Positions 35,501 to 46,417 are shown, numbered from the stretch's first letter. The stretch is 64,000 nt of DNA from Austwickia chelonae NBRC 105200 (GCF_000298175.1 NZ_BAGZ01000021.1:1-64000); one strand, 5' to 3'. Made by a program: numbers and translations. The notes: generated by a model not told the origin, from the letters alone.

Positions 35501-37149
35501 TGGACGACACCACCGCAGCCGTCGCCACCCTCGCCGTCGTCGCCGCGACCCTCGCCGCGACCCACCTGCCCCTCGGCGCACACCTGGCGCACACCTTCAC
35601 CACCGACCGCCACCTCCGCGGAGAAAAAACCCTCTACCGGATCTGCCGGATCGACCCCGACAGCGAACAACACTGGCGCACCTACGCCGCCTCGCTCATC
35701 GCCTTCAGCCTCGTCGGCATCCTCGCCCTGTGGACACTGCTCCTCGTCCAGACCCACCTGCCCCTGACCGCCGGACGAACCGGCATGAACGTCGACACCG
35801 CCCTCAACACCGCCGTCTCCTTCGCCACCAACACCAACTGGCAGAGCTACAGCGGCGAGGAAAGCGCCACCCACCTGGCCCAGATGCTCGGCCTCACCGT
35901 GCAGAACTTCGTCAGCGCCGCCGTCGGACTCGCCGTGGCCGTCGCCCTCACCCGCGGCCTCGCCCGGCACGACACCGACCGCATCGGCAACTTCTGGGTC
36001 GACCTCACCCGCGGGATCACCCGGGTACTGCTGCCCCTCGCCGCCGTCGGCGCACTCCTGCTCGTCCTCGGCGGAGTCATCCAGAACCTCGCCGGACCCA
36101 CCGTCGTCGACACCCTCACCGGAGGACGACAGACCATCCAAGGCGGGCCGGTCGCCTCCCAGGAAGCCATCAAACTGCTCGGCACCAACGGCGGCGGATT
36201 CTTCAACGCCAACTCCGCCCACCCCTACGAGAACCCCACCGCGCTGACGAACATCCTCCAGATCATCCTGATCCTGCTCGTCCCCTGCGCACTGCCCCGC
36301 ATGTACGCGCTCATGGTCGGCGACCGACGCCAAGGACGCACCCTCGTCGGCCTCATCGGAACCCTCTTCCTCACCTCCTGGACACTCACCCTCCTGGCCG
36401 AACACCGACTCGGCGACACCCTCGGCGGCGCACTGGAAGGCAAGGAGACCCGCTTCGGGATCCCCGGCTCGGTGCTCTTCGCCACCGCCACCACCAGCAC
36501 CTCCACCGGCGCCGTCAACTCCCTGCACGACTCCTACAGCCCCCTCGGCGGCGGACTCCTCCTCACGAACATGCTGCTCGGCGAGATCAGCCCCGGCGGA
36601 GTGGGCACCGGGCTGTACAGCGCGCTGATCCTCGTGGTCATCACCGTCTTCGTCGCCGGACTCATGGTGGGACGCACCCCCGAACTCCTCGGCAAAAGCA
36701 TCGGCCGCCGCGAAATCACCTGCGCCGCACTGGCCATCCTGATCATGCCGACCCTGGTGCTCGGCGGCACCGGCGCCTCCCTGGCCAATCCCGCCGCCCG
36801 CGACGCACTCACCGCCCACGGACCCCACGGACTGACCGAGATGATGTACGCCTACGCCTCGGCCGCCAACAACAACGGCTCCGCCTTCGCCGGGCTCGGC
36901 GCCGACACCCCCTGGTTCAACCTCACCCTCGCCGCCTGCATGCTGCTCGGCCGGTTCCTGCCCATCCTGCTCGTCCTGGCCCTCGCCGGCTCCTTCGCCG
37001 GCCAACCACACCGTCCCACCACCGACGGCACCTTGCCGACCCACACCCCCCTGCTCACCGGACTGCTCGTCGGGATCGCGTTGATCGTCGCCGGCCTGAC
37101 CTTCTTCCCCGCCCTCGCCCTGGGCCCGATCGCGGAGGCACTACGGTGA
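35500..37149 (+). CDS. kdpA: Potassium-transporting ATPase subunit A
   Basis: This 549-residue potassium channel-like subunit of the Kdp P-type ATPase selects and conducts K+. It has about ten membrane helices and four pore loops with selectivity-filter-like sequences: [59 protein letters not shown] and [16 protein letters not shown]. Length matches the family (about 550). The start ATG overlaps the kdpF stop, and its stop overlaps the kdpB GTG (GTGA). Confidence 0.97.
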   Translation: MDDTTAAVATLAVVAATLAATHLPLGAHLAHTFTTDRHLRGEKTLYRICRIDPDSEQHWRTYAASLIAFSLVGILALWTLLLVQTHLPLTAGRTGMNVDTALNTAVSFATNTNWQSYSGEESATHLAQMLGLTVQNFVSAAVGLAVAVALTRGLARHDTDRIGNFWVDLTRGITRVLLPLAAVGALLLVLGGVIQNLAGPTVVDTLTGGRQTIQGGPVASQEAIKLLGTNGGGFFNANSAHPYENPTALTNILQIILILLVPCALPRMYALMVGDRRQGRTLVGLIGTLFLTSWTLTLLAEHRLGDTLGGALEGKETRFGIPGSVLFATATTSTSTGAVNSLHDSYSPLGGGLLLTNMLLGEISPGGVGTGLYSALILVVITVFVAGLMVGRTPELLGKSIGRREITCAALAILIMPTLVLGGTGASLANPAARDALTAHGPHGLTEMMYAYASAANNNGSAFAGLGADTPWFNLTLAACMLLGRFLPILLVLALAGSFAGQPHRPTTDGTLPTHTPLLTGLLVGIALIVAGLTFFPALALGPIAEALR

Positions 37150-39212
37150 CCCGACCCGACAACACACCCGGACTGACCTCCACGATCAGAGCCCAACTGC
37201 CCGACGCCATCCGCAAACTCGACCCCCGGCATGTCGTCCGCTCCCCGGTGATCTTCGTCGTCTGGGTCGGCTCGACGCTCACCACGCTGCTGTGCCTGCT
37301 CGACCCGGACATCTTCTCCGTCGGCATCACCCTCGGCCTGTGGGCCACCGTCCTCTTCGCCAATCTCGCCGAAGCCGTCGCCGAAGGACGAGGTAAAGCC
37401 CAAGCCGCGAGCCTGCGCGCCACCAAGGTCGAGACCACGGCCCGCCGGATCGGCCCCGACGGCCAGGAAGAGGTCGTCCCCGGCACCTCGCTGACCGTCG
37501 GCGACCTCGTCGTCGTCGAAGCCGGCGAGGTGATCCCCGGCGACGGCGACGTCGTCGAAGGCGTCGCCACCGTCGACGAATCCGCGATCACCGGCGAATC
37601 AGCCCCCGTGATCAGAGAATCCGGGGGAGACCGGTCCGCGGTCACCGGCGGGACGACCGTGCTCTCCGACCGGATCGTCGTCCGGGTGACCACCCGGCCC
37701 GGCGAAAGCTTCATCGACCGGATGATCGCCCTCGTCGAAGGCGCGGCCCGACAGAAGACCCCCAACGAGATCGCCCTGTCCATCCTGCTGACGACCCTGA
37801 CGATCATCTTCCTGCTGGCCGTCGTCGCCATCTCACCGATGGCCGGGTACAGCGGCGCGGCACAACCCGTCCTCATCCTGGTCGCCCTGCTCGTCTGCCT
37901 GATCCCCACCACCATCGGCGCGCTGCTCTCGGCCATCGGCATCGCCGGGATGGACCGGCTCGTCCAACGACGCGTACTCGCCCGGTCGGGCCGCGCCGTC
38001 GAAGCCGCCGGCGACGTGTCCACCCTGCTGCTCGACAAGACCGGCACCATCACCTTCGGCAACCGGCGCGCCTGCGAGATCGTCCCCGTCGGACAGAGCG
38101 GACCCGACGAGGCCCGACGCGCCGCCTACCTGTCCTCGCTGGCCGACCGGACCCCGGAAGGACGCTCCGTCGTCGAACTCATCGACGGAACCGCAGCCGC
38201 CCCCGACAGCACCGCCGCCCCTGACAACCCCGCCGGAGAAACCACCCCCGAAGGTGCCCTCTTCATCGAATTCACCGCGCAGACCCGCATGTCCGGGATC
38301 GACCTGCCCGACGGCACCCGGATCCGCAAAGGCGCCGGCAGCGCCGTCACCTTCTGGGTCCGCGACCACGGCGGCCACATCCCGGACGACCTCGACGACA
38401 TCGTCGAACGGATCGCCGCCTCCGGAGGTACCCCACTCGTCGTCGCCGCACAGCACGCCGACACACCAGCCCGGGTCCTGGCCGTCATCCACCTGAAGGA
38501 CGTCGTCAAACCAGGCATGCGAGAACGATTCGACGAACTGCGCCGCATGGGGATCCGCACCGTCATGGTCACCGGGGACAACCGGCTGACCGCACAGGCC
38601 ATCGCCGAGGAAGCCGGAGTCGACGACGTCCTCGCCGAAGCCACCCCGGAGGACAAGATGGCCCTCATCCGCCAGGAACAAGCCGGAGGAAGACTCGTGG
38701 CCATGACCGGCGACGGCACCAACGACGCACCGGCCCTGGCCCAGGCCGACGTCGGCCTGGCGATGAACACGGGAACCTCCGCCGCGAAAGAAGCCGGGAA
38801 CATGGTCGACCTCGACTCCGACCCCACGAAACTCATCGAAGTCGTCGGCATCGGCAAACAACTGCTCATCACCCGGGGCGCATTGACGACCTTCTCGATC
38901 GCCAACGACGTCGCGAAATACTTCGCGATCATCCCGGCGATGTTCATGTCGGTCTTCCCCGGCCTCGCCGCGCTCAACGTGATGGGGCTGGCCAGCCCCC
39001 GGTCGGCGATGCTCTCCGCCGTCGTCTTCAACGCCCTGATCATCGTGGCCCTGATCCCCCTGTCGTTGAAGGGCGTCCCGTACCGCCCGATGCCGGCGGC
39101 CGCACTACTGCGCCGCAACCTGCTGATCTTCGGAGTGGGCGGCGTACTCACCCCCTTCCTGGGGATCAAGGTCATCGACCTGCTCGTCTCCCTCCTGCCT
39201 GGAATGGTGTGA
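37146..39212 (+). CDS. kdpB: Potassium-transporting ATPase subunit B
   Basis: This P1A-type ATPase of about 688 residues hydrolyses ATP and drives K+ uptake through KdpA. Motifs are TGESAPVI (actuator TGES), [14 protein letters not shown] (phosphorylated Asp), KGAGSAV (nucleotide-binding), [14 protein letters not shown] and [18 protein letters not shown] (hinge). The TGES serine that is phosphorylated for inhibition in E. coli is present. A GTG start overlaps the kdpA stop. Length is usual for KdpB. Confidence 0.97.
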   Translation: MTRPDNTPGLTSTIRAQLPDAIRKLDPRHVVRSPVIFVVWVGSTLTTLLCLLDPDIFSVGITLGLWATVLFANLAEAVAEGRGKAQAASLRATKVETTARRIGPDGQEEVVPGTSLTVGDLVVVEAGEVIPGDGDVVEGVATVDESAITGESAPVIRESGGDRSAVTGGTTVLSDRIVVRVTTRPGESFIDRMIALVEGAARQKTPNEIALSILLTTLTIIFLLAVVAISPMAGYSGAAQPVLILVALLVCLIPTTIGALLSAIGIAGMDRLVQRRVLARSGRAVEAAGDVSTLLLDKTGTITFGNRRACEIVPVGQSGPDEARRAAYLSSLADRTPEGRSVVELIDGTAAAPDSTAAPDNPAGETTPEGALFIEFTAQTRMSGIDLPDGTRIRKGAGSAVTFWVRDHGGHIPDDLDDIVERIAASGGTPLVVAAQHADTPARVLAVIHLKDVVKPGMRERFDELRRMGIRTVMVTGDNRLTAQAIAEEAGVDDVLAEATPEDKMALIRQEQAGGRLVAMTGDGTNDAPALAQADVGLAMNTGTSAAKEAGNMVDLDSDPTKLIEVVGIGKQLLITRGALTTFSIANDVAKYFAIIPAMFMSVFPGLAALNVMGLASPRSAMLSAVVFNALIIVALIPLSLKGVPYRPMPAAALLRRNLLIFGVGGVLTPFLGIKVIDLLVSLLPGMV

Positions 39213-39218
39213 TCCGAC

Positions 39219-39803
39219 ATGCGTGGAATGTCACGACAGTGGGGTGCCGCGCTGCGGATGCTCCTGTGCTGCACAGTGCTCCTCGGGGTGGCCTATCCGC
39301 TGGCGATCACCGCCGTCGCCCGGACAGTGGTGCCCGACCGGGCGGACGGACAACAGGTCGTCCACCAGGGACGGGTCGTCGGCAGCGCACTGCTCGGCCA
39401 GGACAGCCCCGGCGCCGACTGGTTCCAGCCGCGACCCTCGCACCCGGGACGTTCCGGGGAGAACTCCGGCGGGAGCAACCTCTCACCGGTGTCGGACGAA
39501 CACCGCGCGATCGTCCGACAGCGCGCCCAGGAACTCCGCCGGGACAACCCGGACGCCCCCGAGGAGATCCCCGCCGACGCGCTCACCGCGAGCGCCTCCG
39601 GTCTGGACCCGCAGATCAGCCCGGAGTATGCGCGTTGGCAGGCGCCTCGGGTCGCTGCGGCGCGCGGATTGCCGGTGGGTGTGGTGCGTGATCTGGTCGA
39701 GCAGCATGTGCGGGGGCGTTCTCTGGGTTTTCTCGGCCAGCCTCGGGTGAACGTCCTCGAACTGAACGTCGCTGTGGCGCAGGTGCCTCGGCATGTCGGG
39801 TGA
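39219..39803 (+). CDS. kdpC: Potassium-transporting ATPase subunit C
   Basis: This 194-residue single-span subunit supports ATP binding by KdpB. It has an N-terminal helix (RMLLCCTVLLGVAYPLAITAVA), then GQQVVHQGRVVGSALLGQ and WFQPRPS, then NLSPVSDEH, and SGLDPQISPEYARWQAPRVA, the KdpC hallmark. The start is 6 bp after kdpB; another ATG is 9 bp further on. The 3' end overlaps kdpD by 11 bp. Confidence 0.95.
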   Translation: MRGMSRQWGAALRMLLCCTVLLGVAYPLAITAVARTVVPDRADGQQVVHQGRVVGSALLGQDSPGADWFQPRPSHPGRSGENSGGSNLSPVSDEHRAIVRQRAQELRRDNPDAPEEIPADALTASASGLDPQISPEYARWQAPRVAAARGLPVGVVRDLVEQHVRGRSLGFLGQPRVNVLELNVAVAQVPRHVG

Positions 39804-42426
39804 GAATCGGAAGATGCGACGAGGGACCCTGAGGATCTATCTGGGCGCGGCGCCCGGAGTGGGGAAGACCGTGGCGATGCTCGGCGAAGGGCATCGACGG
39901 GCCGAGCGGGGCGCCGACGTCGTCGTCGGCTTCGTGGAGACCCACGACCGCGCCTACACGGCCAGGGCCGCATCAGGCCTGGAGACGATTCCCCGACGGG
40001 TCACGACCTACCGGGGAGTGGAGTTCACCGAGTTGGACACCGACGCCGTGCTCGCCAGATCCCCTCAGGTCGTCCTGGTCGACGAGCTCGCCCACAGCAA
40101 TGTGCCCGGTTCGGCGCGTCGACGACGTTATGAGGACATCGAGGTCCTGTTGGCCGCCGGGATCGACGTGGTCTCCACGGTGAACATCCAGCACCTGGAG
40201 TCGCTGAACGACGCCGTCTTCGCGATCACCGGCGTCCGCCAACGGGAGACGGTGCCCGACGGGGTGGTCCGGGGCGCCGACCAGATCGAACTGGTCGACA
40301 TGTCCCCGGAGTCCTTACGGCGGCGCATGGCCCACGGGAATGTGTACAAGGCGGAGAAGGTCGACGCCGCCCTGGCGAGCTATTTCCGGCCGGGAAATCT
40401 CGCCGCGCTCAGGGAACTGGCCCTGCTGTGGCTGGCCGACCGGGTCGACGAACGCTTGGAGAGCTACCGGGCCGACCACGAGATCCGTTCGTCCTGGCCG
40501 GCCAGGGAACGGGTCGTGGTCGCGGTGACCGCCGGACCGGAAGGCGAATCCGTCCTGCGTCGAGGGGCCCGGATCGCCTCCCGAGGTGCCGGCGGTGAAC
40601 TGACCGCGGTCTACGTCCGGCGCAGCGACGGCCTGATCGGCTCGGAGACATCGACGGTCACCGCCCGGCACACCCTCACCCAGGAGCTCGGCGGACAGTT
40701 CCACACGGTCGCCGGCGACGACATCGCCGAAGCGATCCTGGCCTTCGCCCGGCGGGTGAACGCCAGCCAGATCGTCCTGGGCGCGAGCAGCCGCAGCCGG
40801 TGGGCCCGCCTGTTCTCCGAGGGCGTCGGGGATCAGGTCGTCGCCGGTTCCGGGGATATCGACGTGCACCTGGTCACTCACGCGCGGGTCGCCGCCGGTG
40901 GCGGCGCAGGTCGACGGAGCAGGGTCGGGTTGGGCCGGGCCCGGGTACGTCTGGGATGGGCGTCCGCACTGGCCGGCCCGGCCGCGCTGACCGGGATCCT
41001 CGTGGCGGCCCAGGGATACCACCAGCTGCCCCTGGACGTGATGTTGTACCTGGCTGTCGCGGTCGGCGTCGCTCTGCTGGGCGGACTCGGCCCGGCCCTG
41101 CTCTGCTCGGTGCTGGGCGCCCTGATGCTCAACTGGTTCTTCACCCCGCCCCTGCACACCTTCACCGTGGCCGAGCCGGTGAACATGATTCTGCTGGTGG
41201 TCTACCTGCTGGTGTCGGCGGCGGTGGCCTCGGTGGTGCACCACAGTGCCCGTCGGGCCGCAGAAGCGGCAGCCGCCCAACGTGAAGCCGCCGGGCTGAC
41301 CCGGGTCACCCACGCCATGCTGTCCTCGACCGAACCCCTGCCGTTGCTCCTGCAGGAATGTCTGGACATCTTCGGGATGACCTCCGGCGCGGTGGTGCGC
41401 ACCCCGGCAGGGCCCTCCGTCGAGGAAACCGGTCGGCCGCGTCTGCTGGCAGCCGTGGGCGGGTTCACCGTCGACGACGTGACCGGAGCGTCCGTCCGTG
41501 AACAGATCGACGACGAGACGACCCTGGTCCTGTCGGGGCGGGAACTACGCGCCCAGGACCAGTCCTTGGTGACCGCCTATGCCGCCAATGCCGCCGCGGT
41601 GCTGACCCGGCAGCGGCTACGGGCGGAGGAAGCCGCGGCGAGCTCCCTGGCCCAGGACAACCGCGCCCGGCAGGCCCTGCTCTCCGCCGTCTCGCACGAC
41701 CTGCGCACCCCGCTGGCCGCGGTGAAGGCGGCGGTGTCGAGTCTGCGCAGCGACGAGGTCGTCTTCAGCGACGAGGACGAGGCGGAACTGTTGGCGGCCA
41801 TCGAGGAGTCCACGGACCGGTTGGACGCACTGGTGGGGAACCTGCTCGACCTGTCCCGCCTGGAGACCGGGGCGATGCGCCCGCACCGGGTCGTCTTCGA
41901 CGTCGTCGCCGCGGTACGGGCCACGACACAGGAGTCCTCCACGCCGGAACGGGTGTCCCTGTGGGAACAAGGGGAGTGCCTGGCCTACGCCGACCCCGGC
42001 CTGCTCGACCGGGTGGTGGCGAACCTGGTGGAGAATGCACTGCGCCATGCCCCGCGAGATTCCCAGGTGGTGGTTAACGTGGCCCGGGTCGGTGGACGCA
42101 CCCAGGTGAGGGTGATCGACAACGGGCCGGGCGTGCCGCGCAGCGAATACGACCGGATCTTCCAACCCTTCCGCAGACAAGGGGACGTCCCCGCCGGCGA
42201 CGGCGTCGGACTCGGGCTGGCCGTGGCCCGCGGGCTGGCCGAAAGCATGGACGCGTCGGTGACCGCCGACGACACCCCCGGAGGCGGGCTCACCATGACG
42301 GTCGACCTGCCCGGCGAACCCCTGCGAGTGGGGCCCGAACCCGAGGGCACAGGGCCCGCCGCCGGCTCCGCGGACGTCCCCGGCGAGGACGTCCCCGCCG
42401 GCGCGCCCGGACGGACACCACGATGA
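39793..42426 (+). CDS. kdpD: Sensor histidine kinase KdpD
   Basis: This 877-residue sensor for K+ limitation and turgor has an N-terminal KdpD domain with Walker A LGAAPGVGKTVAML and VLVDELAHSNVPG, a USP-like domain around residues 235-370, and four membrane helices around 390-500 (ALAGPAALTGILVAAQGY to MILLVVYLLVSAAVASVV). A GAF region comes next, then the kinase core with SAVSHDLRTPLAAVK (His near 634), N-box NLVENALRHAP and G-boxes IDNGPGVP and GDGVGLGLAVA. It ends in a Pro/Gly-rich tail of about 40 residues. The stop overlaps the kdpE start (ATGA). Confidence 0.96.
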   Translation: MSGENRKMRRGTLRIYLGAAPGVGKTVAMLGEGHRRAERGADVVVGFVETHDRAYTARAASGLETIPRRVTTYRGVEFTELDTDAVLARSPQVVLVDELAHSNVPGSARRRRYEDIEVLLAAGIDVVSTVNIQHLESLNDAVFAITGVRQRETVPDGVVRGADQIELVDMSPESLRRRMAHGNVYKAEKVDAALASYFRPGNLAALRELALLWLADRVDERLESYRADHEIRSSWPARERVVVAVTAGPEGESVLRRGARIASRGAGGELTAVYVRRSDGLIGSETSTVTARHTLTQELGGQFHTVAGDDIAEAILAFARRVNASQIVLGASSRSRWARLFSEGVGDQVVAGSGDIDVHLVTHARVAAGGGAGRRSRVGLGRARVRLGWASALAGPAALTGILVAAQGYHQLPLDVMLYLAVAVGVALLGGLGPALLCSVLGALMLNWFFTPPLHTFTVAEPVNMILLVVYLLVSAAVASVVHHSARRAAEAAAAQREAAGLTRVTHAMLSSTEPLPLLLQECLDIFGMTSGAVVRTPAGPSVEETGRPRLLAAVGGFTVDDVTGASVREQIDDETTLVLSGRELRAQDQSLVTAYAANAAAVLTRQRLRAEEAAASSLAQDNRARQALLSAVSHDLRTPLAAVKAAVSSLRSDEVVFSDEDEAELLAAIEESTDRLDALVGNLLDLSRLETGAMRPHRVVFDVVAAVRATTQESSTPERVSLWEQGECLAYADPGLLDRVVANLVENALRHAPRDSQVVVNVARVGGRTQVRVIDNGPGVPRSEYDRIFQPFRRQGDVPAGDGVGLGLAVARGLAESMDASVTADDTPGGGLTMTVDLPGEPLRVGPEPEGTGPAAGSADVPGEDVPAGAPGRTPR

Positions 42427-43106
42427 CCCGCATCCTCGTCGTCGACGACGAACCGGCCATCGCCCGCACCCTGCGGATCAACCTGCGGGCCCGCGGGTAC
42501 GAACCGCAGATCGTCGGGGACGGACGCAGCGCCATGCAGGCCATCGCGGAGGACCAACCCGACCTGGTGATCCTCGACCTGGGGCTCCCCGACCGCGACG
42601 GGATCGAGGTCCTGGCCTGGCTGCGCCGCCGCAGCACCGTCCCCGTGGTGGTGCTCTCCGCCCGCCACGAATCGGACGACAAGGTGGAAGCCCTCGACCT
42701 CGGCGCGGACGACTTCGTCACGAAACCCTTCGGGATGGACGAACTGATGGCTCGGATCAGGTCGGCGCTGCGCCGCGCCCACCCCGAGACCCTCGCCGGC
42801 CAACCTGCCTTCACCTGCGCGGACTTCGTCCTGGACTTCGCGGAACGTCGAGCAGCCGACGCGGCAGGAACCCCGATCCGGTTGACACCCACCGAGTGGC
42901 GGATCGTGGCCGTCCTGGCCCGCGAACCGGGCCACCTGGTGACACAGGCCGAACTGCTCGCCGAGGTCTGGGGGCCGACCTACCGACGCGAGTCGAACTA
43001 TCTGCGGGTCTTCGCGAATCAGCTGCGCCGCAAGCTCGAACCGGAACCGTCGACCCCTGTGCACCTGATCACCGAACCCGGCCAGGGCTACCGACTCATG
43101 CCCTGA
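42423..43106 (+). CDS. kdpE: Response regulator KdpE
   Basis: This 227-residue OmpR-type response regulator activates kdp transcription. The receiver has the acidic pair VVDDEP, phospho-acceptor Asp in LVILDLGLPDRDG, the Thr/Ser switch VVLSARHE and the Lys in FVTKPFGMDEL. The C-terminal winged helix has IRLTPTEWRIVAVLARE, then YLRVFANQLRRKLE and ITEPGQGYRLM. It is coupled to kdpD by a 4-bp overlap and ends the operon. Confidence 0.96.
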   Translation: MTRILVVDDEPAIARTLRINLRARGYEPQIVGDGRSAMQAIAEDQPDLVILDLGLPDRDGIEVLAWLRRRSTVPVVVLSARHESDDKVEALDLGADDFVTKPFGMDELMARIRSALRRAHPETLAGQPAFTCADFVLDFAERRAADAAGTPIRLTPTEWRIVAVLAREPGHLVTQAELLAEVWGPTYRRESNYLRVFANQLRRKLEPEPSTPVHLITEPGQGYRLMP

Positions 43107-43155
43107 ACATCCGGTTCGGGTAGAGCGTGCCGAAGCACCCCTACACTCGAGCCTT

Positions 43156-44472
43156 GTGAGGAAAGTCCTCTTCGCCGTCACCGCGATCCCCGCAGCCCAA
43201 GCTTTCCTGCTCACCCTGACCACCCACCACCAGATCACGACGATCCTGCTCGACCTGGCCGGCGCCTTCGCGGGGGCCATGCTCATCCGCCAGCTCTACG
43301 ACCGGCCTGCGATGCGCCCGACCGACCGACCTGTCGTGGCCACCGTGGGCGGCATGGCGTTCGCGGTGGTGCTCACTGCTTTCCTGGGCGGGCTCGTGCG
43401 ATGGCTGCCGACCACCGACTGGGTGGCGGTGGTGCTCACCGGCATGTTGTGCGCGCGGATCGACGGGCCGGGGGCGCCGCGGGCGCAGACGGCGGTCGCG
43501 GTGGCCTCCGGTGCGCTGTCGGTGGTCGCGGTGGCGATCGGTTTCTGGGGGGATTCTGCAGTTCTGCCCGCCGTGATGATGGTGGCCTTGTCCTCGGTGG
43601 TCGCGGCGGCGATCGGCCTGCAGGCGCGCAGTACGGCCTTGCGGGTGGAGATGGCCCGTCAGACGGCGTTGTCGCGGATGCGCCAGGAGATGGCCGGTGA
43701 ACTGCACGACGTGGTGGCTCACGAGATCACGGGGATCGTGGTGTTGGCGCAGGCGGCGGGTGCGGGGTCGACCGGTGCGGACGCGCGCATGTTCGGGGCG
43801 ATCGAGGCGGCCGGGTCGAGGGCGTTGACCGAGATCCGGGCGATGGTGGCGGCCTTGCGTGAACCCGGCGCGCCCGCTCTGAGCCCGGCACCGCAAGGAC
43901 CGTCGGAATTCCACGAGTCGGTGGCGGCTTTCGCGGCGACGATGCGGGCGCGGGTGGAGGACCGGGTGGACGACGAGGCGGTGGCCGGATGTCCGGCGCC
44001 GGTGTTGTTGACCGCGCATCGGGTGGTGGTGGAGTCGTTGACGAATGTGCGCCGGCACGCGGCGGACACCCGGCGGGTGACGGTGGAGGTCCGCCGGGTG
44101 CGCGGGGGCGGGGGGAGGGCCGGTGAACTGCCCGGCGACATGGTGCAGGTGCGGGTCGCCGACGCGGGGAGCCGGTCGTCGAACGGTGAGGTGCGGGCCG
44201 AGGACCGGGCGGCGGGTGCCGGGGAGGGCAACGGGAGCGGCCTGTTGACCTTGGCGGAACGCTGCCGGGTGTTGGGGGGACGCTTCGAGGCGGGGGCGGA
44301 CGGGAACGGGGGGTGGGTGGTCGTCGCCCAGTTGCCGCTGGGCGGGGTGGTGCCGGCTGACGGGTCGGCGCCGACGGGTGGTGCGGGGCCGTCCTCGGGG
44401 GCGGTTCCTGACGGTGAGATCCCGGAGTGGTGGCGCAGGCTGTCCGGTCCGGGCGGGAGCAGTGGGGTGTGA
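43156..44472 (+). CDS. Sensor histidine kinase, NarL-system type
   Basis: This 438-residue membrane kinase has about six N-terminal hydrophobic helices (residues about 5-160), then a HisKA_3 dimerisation helix MRQEMAGELHDVVAHEITGI (phospho-His near 183). A degenerate ATPase domain follows, VVVESLTNVRRHA with the N-box and GSGLLTLAERCRVLGGRF with a G-box. The C-terminus is a Gly/Pro-rich tail. It pairs with the response regulator starting 1 bp after its stop. The signal is unknown. The start is GTG 43156, 49 bp after kdpE, so read-through from the kdp operon is possible. Confidence 0.9.
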   Translation: MRKVLFAVTAIPAAQAFLLTLTTHHQITTILLDLAGAFAGAMLIRQLYDRPAMRPTDRPVVATVGGMAFAVVLTAFLGGLVRWLPTTDWVAVVLTGMLCARIDGPGAPRAQTAVAVASGALSVVAVAIGFWGDSAVLPAVMMVALSSVVAAAIGLQARSTALRVEMARQTALSRMRQEMAGELHDVVAHEITGIVVLAQAAGAGSTGADARMFGAIEAAGSRALTEIRAMVAALREPGAPALSPAPQGPSEFHESVAAFAATMRARVEDRVDDEAVAGCPAPVLLTAHRVVVESLTNVRRHAADTRRVTVEVRRVRGGGGRAGELPGDMVQVRVADAGSRSSNGEVRAEDRAAGAGEGNGSGLLTLAERCRVLGGRFEAGADGNGGWVVVAQLPLGGVVPADGSAPTGGAGPSSGAVPDGEIPEWWRRLSGPGGSSGV

Positions 44473-44473
44473 T

Positions 44474-45127
44474 GTGACGATCCGTGTGGTGTTGGCCGAC
44501 GACCAGGAGATGGTCCGGATCGGTTTCGGTCTGATCCTCGACCGGGCCGAGGGGGTCGAGGTGGTGGCGCAGTGCGCCGACGGTGTGGCGGCGGTGGAGG
44601 CGATCCGGCGTCTCCGTCCGGAGGTGGCCCTGTTGGACATCCGGATGCCGCGCCTGGACGGTTTGGAGGTGTGCCGTCTGGTGTCGGAGCGGACGGCGGT
44701 GGTGATGGTGACGACTTTCGAGGACACCGATTACGTGGATCGGGCGTTGGCGTACGGCGCGCAGGGTTTCCTGTTGAAGGACGCCGGTCCGGAGTTGTTG
44801 GTGGCGGCGGTCCGTTCGGCGGCGTCGGGGGAGTCGTTGATCTCGCCGAAGTTGTTGGTGCCTCTGTTGGAGCGGACCCGGGGTGCCGGGGTTCAGGCTC
44901 CGCCGGAGGTGGTGCAGGCGGTGGCGTCGCTCAGTGAGCGGGAGCGGGAGGTCGCCCGGCTGGTGGCGCGGGGTGCGACCAATGCGGAGATCCAGGCGGA
45001 GCTGGTCATTTCGTTGAGCACGGTGAAGACCCATCTGGGCAGCATCCAGGCGAAGTTGGGTGCGCGGAACCGGGTGGAGATCGCGGCGCGCATGTGGGAG
45101 TCGGGGGTGGCGATCCGGCCGATGTGA
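44474..45127 (+). CDS. NarL/FixJ-family response regulator
   Basis: This 217-residue regulator has the receiver motifs VVLADDQEMVR, VALLDIRMPRLDG (phospho-Asp), VMVTTFEDTDY and GFLLKDAGPE. A LuxR-type HTH follows: LSEREREVARLVARGATNAEIQAELVISLSTVKTHLGSIQAKLG. It is the partner of the adjacent kinase. A GTG start gives the normal N-terminus. The next gene is a DUF418 membrane protein 112 bp on, which may be a target. Confidence 0.92.
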   Translation: MTIRVVLADDQEMVRIGFGLILDRAEGVEVVAQCADGVAAVEAIRRLRPEVALLDIRMPRLDGLEVCRLVSERTAVVMVTTFEDTDYVDRALAYGAQGFLLKDAGPELLVAAVRSAASGESLISPKLLVPLLERTRGAGVQAPPEVVQAVASLSEREREVARLVARGATNAEIQAELVISLSTVKTHLGSIQAKLGARNRVEIAARMWESGVAIRPM

Positions 45128-45239
45128 CGGCGCGCTTCCGGGTGACGGCGCGCGGGTCGTCCGTTCGGCCGATGGGTGCCGCGCAGGATCGTTCCTTCGG
45201 CCGGAGCGCGCCGGGTTGTTCTCCGGCGACGCTGAGGAC

Positions 45240-46337
45240 ATGACAGCAATGCGTATGTCCGGCCGGGAAGTCACCGGTCCGGTGTCGGGGGACGACGTGG
45301 TCGGTGAGCGGGTGGTGACGCCGGCGGAGATGGCAGGTGCCGGTGGGCCGGTCCGCTCCGAGGACGGCGGGCGCGGGGCCCGCATGGCGTGGATGGACGT
45401 GCTGCGGGGGGTCGCCCTGTGCGGGATCATCTTCGTCAATGCCCGGGTGTTGATGTGGCGGGGCGCGGAGGAGATCGGGAACCTTCCGGTGCCTTTGCGT
45501 GATTTCCTGGCCCTGTGGGTGCAGGAACGGTTCTTTCCGCTCTTCTGCTGGTTGTTCGGGTTGGGTTTCGGGTTGATGTGGTTGAGCGCCCGGGCGAGGA
45601 CGGCGCGGCCACGTCGGGCGTTGGTGCAGCGCATCGGCGTGCTGGGTGTTCTCGGGTGCGCGCATCAGTTCCTGCAGCCGGGTGAGGCTCTGCTCTTCTA
45701 CGCCGTCACGGCGCTGGTCGTGCTGCTGCCCAGTACGTGGTGTCCGCGGTGGCTGGTGCTGGTCGCGGCTGCGGTGCTCGCGCCGGCGGGGGTCTTCTTC
45801 GGCGGGGCTGCTGCGATCCCCGGGCTCTTCCTGCTCGGTTTCGCGATGTCCTTGTACGGGGTGCCCCAGGTGTTGGAGCGTCGCCCGTGGATCGGCGGGT
45901 TGGTGTTCTTCGTGACCTTCCCGTTCGCGGTGACGATGGCGCGTTGGCAGCTGCTCGACCCGGTCAACGCCGGGTTTTCCACGGCGTCCCATGTCGCGGG
46001 CGGTCTGATGGCGGTGTGTTACGCCTCGGCGGTGATCGCGGCGATGGGTCTGCCGGTGGTGCGTCGGGTGTTGTCGGTGGTTTTCGCTCCGTTGGGGCGG
46101 ATGGCGTTGACGAACTACCTCACGGCGAGTGTGTCGATCTTCGCCTTCGCGGCGTTGCTCGAGCCGTTGGGTCTGGCGGGCCGCGGCTCCGATGTCTGGT
46201 ACGCCGCGATGTGGGCGTGTGCTGCCACGCTGGTGGTGCAGTGGGCGTGGAGTACGGCCTGGTTGTCCTGGCGGTCGCAGGGCCCGTTGGAGGAGCTGTG
46301 GCGTCGGTTGACGTGGGCGGGTGTCGCCCGGCGGTGA
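45240..46337 (+). CDS. DUF418-domain membrane protein
   Basis: This 365-residue protein has about nine hydrophobic helices. MAWMDVLRGVALCGIIFVNA opens an acyltransferase-like/DUF418 fold, followed by LWVQERFFPLFCWLFGLGFG, and the C-terminal DUF418 part GRMALTNYLTASVSIFAF, ending WSTAWLSWRSQGPLEELWRR. Family members (YeiB-like) are thought to move or modify surface molecules, but no reaction is proven. The first about 50 residues are hydrophilic. ATG 45240 has GAGG upstream; a second ATG lies 9 bp on. Confidence 0.85.
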   Translation: MTAMRMSGREVTGPVSGDDVVGERVVTPAEMAGAGGPVRSEDGGRGARMAWMDVLRGVALCGIIFVNARVLMWRGAEEIGNLPVPLRDFLALWVQERFFPLFCWLFGLGFGLMWLSARARTARPRRALVQRIGVLGVLGCAHQFLQPGEALLFYAVTALVVLLPSTWCPRWLVLVAAAVLAPAGVFFGGAAAIPGLFLLGFAMSLYGVPQVLERRPWIGGLVFFVTFPFAVTMARWQLLDPVNAGFSTASHVAGGLMAVCYASAVIAAMGLPVVRRVLSVVFAPLGRMALTNYLTASVSIFAFAALLEPLGLAGRGSDVWYAAMWACAATLVVQWAWSTAWLSWRSQGPLEELWRRLTWAGVARR

Positions 46338-46417
46338 GCTGTGTCGGCGGCGGGCTTCCTGTCTCTTTTCCGGGGGTTCGTCGACCGGCCGCGCCCGGAA
46401 CTTGGTTGAGTGTCCTC

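Noticed and set aside
35470-37044. Long minus-strand ORF (524 codons) opposite kdpA
   Set aside because: It is the G/C-bias mirror of kdpA, has a Gly/Glu/Val-rich composition and no domain; kdpA is certain.
35730-37145. In-frame upstream extension of kdpB (about 470 codons)
   Set aside because: It is an Arg/Pro-rich shadow of kdpA. The GTG at 37146 overlaps the kdpA stop and matches known KdpB N-termini.
43727-45634. 635-codon minus-strand ORF opposite the kinase/regulator pair
   Set aside because: Arg/Pro/His-rich composition typical of antisense frames; the plus-strand genes have clear motifs.
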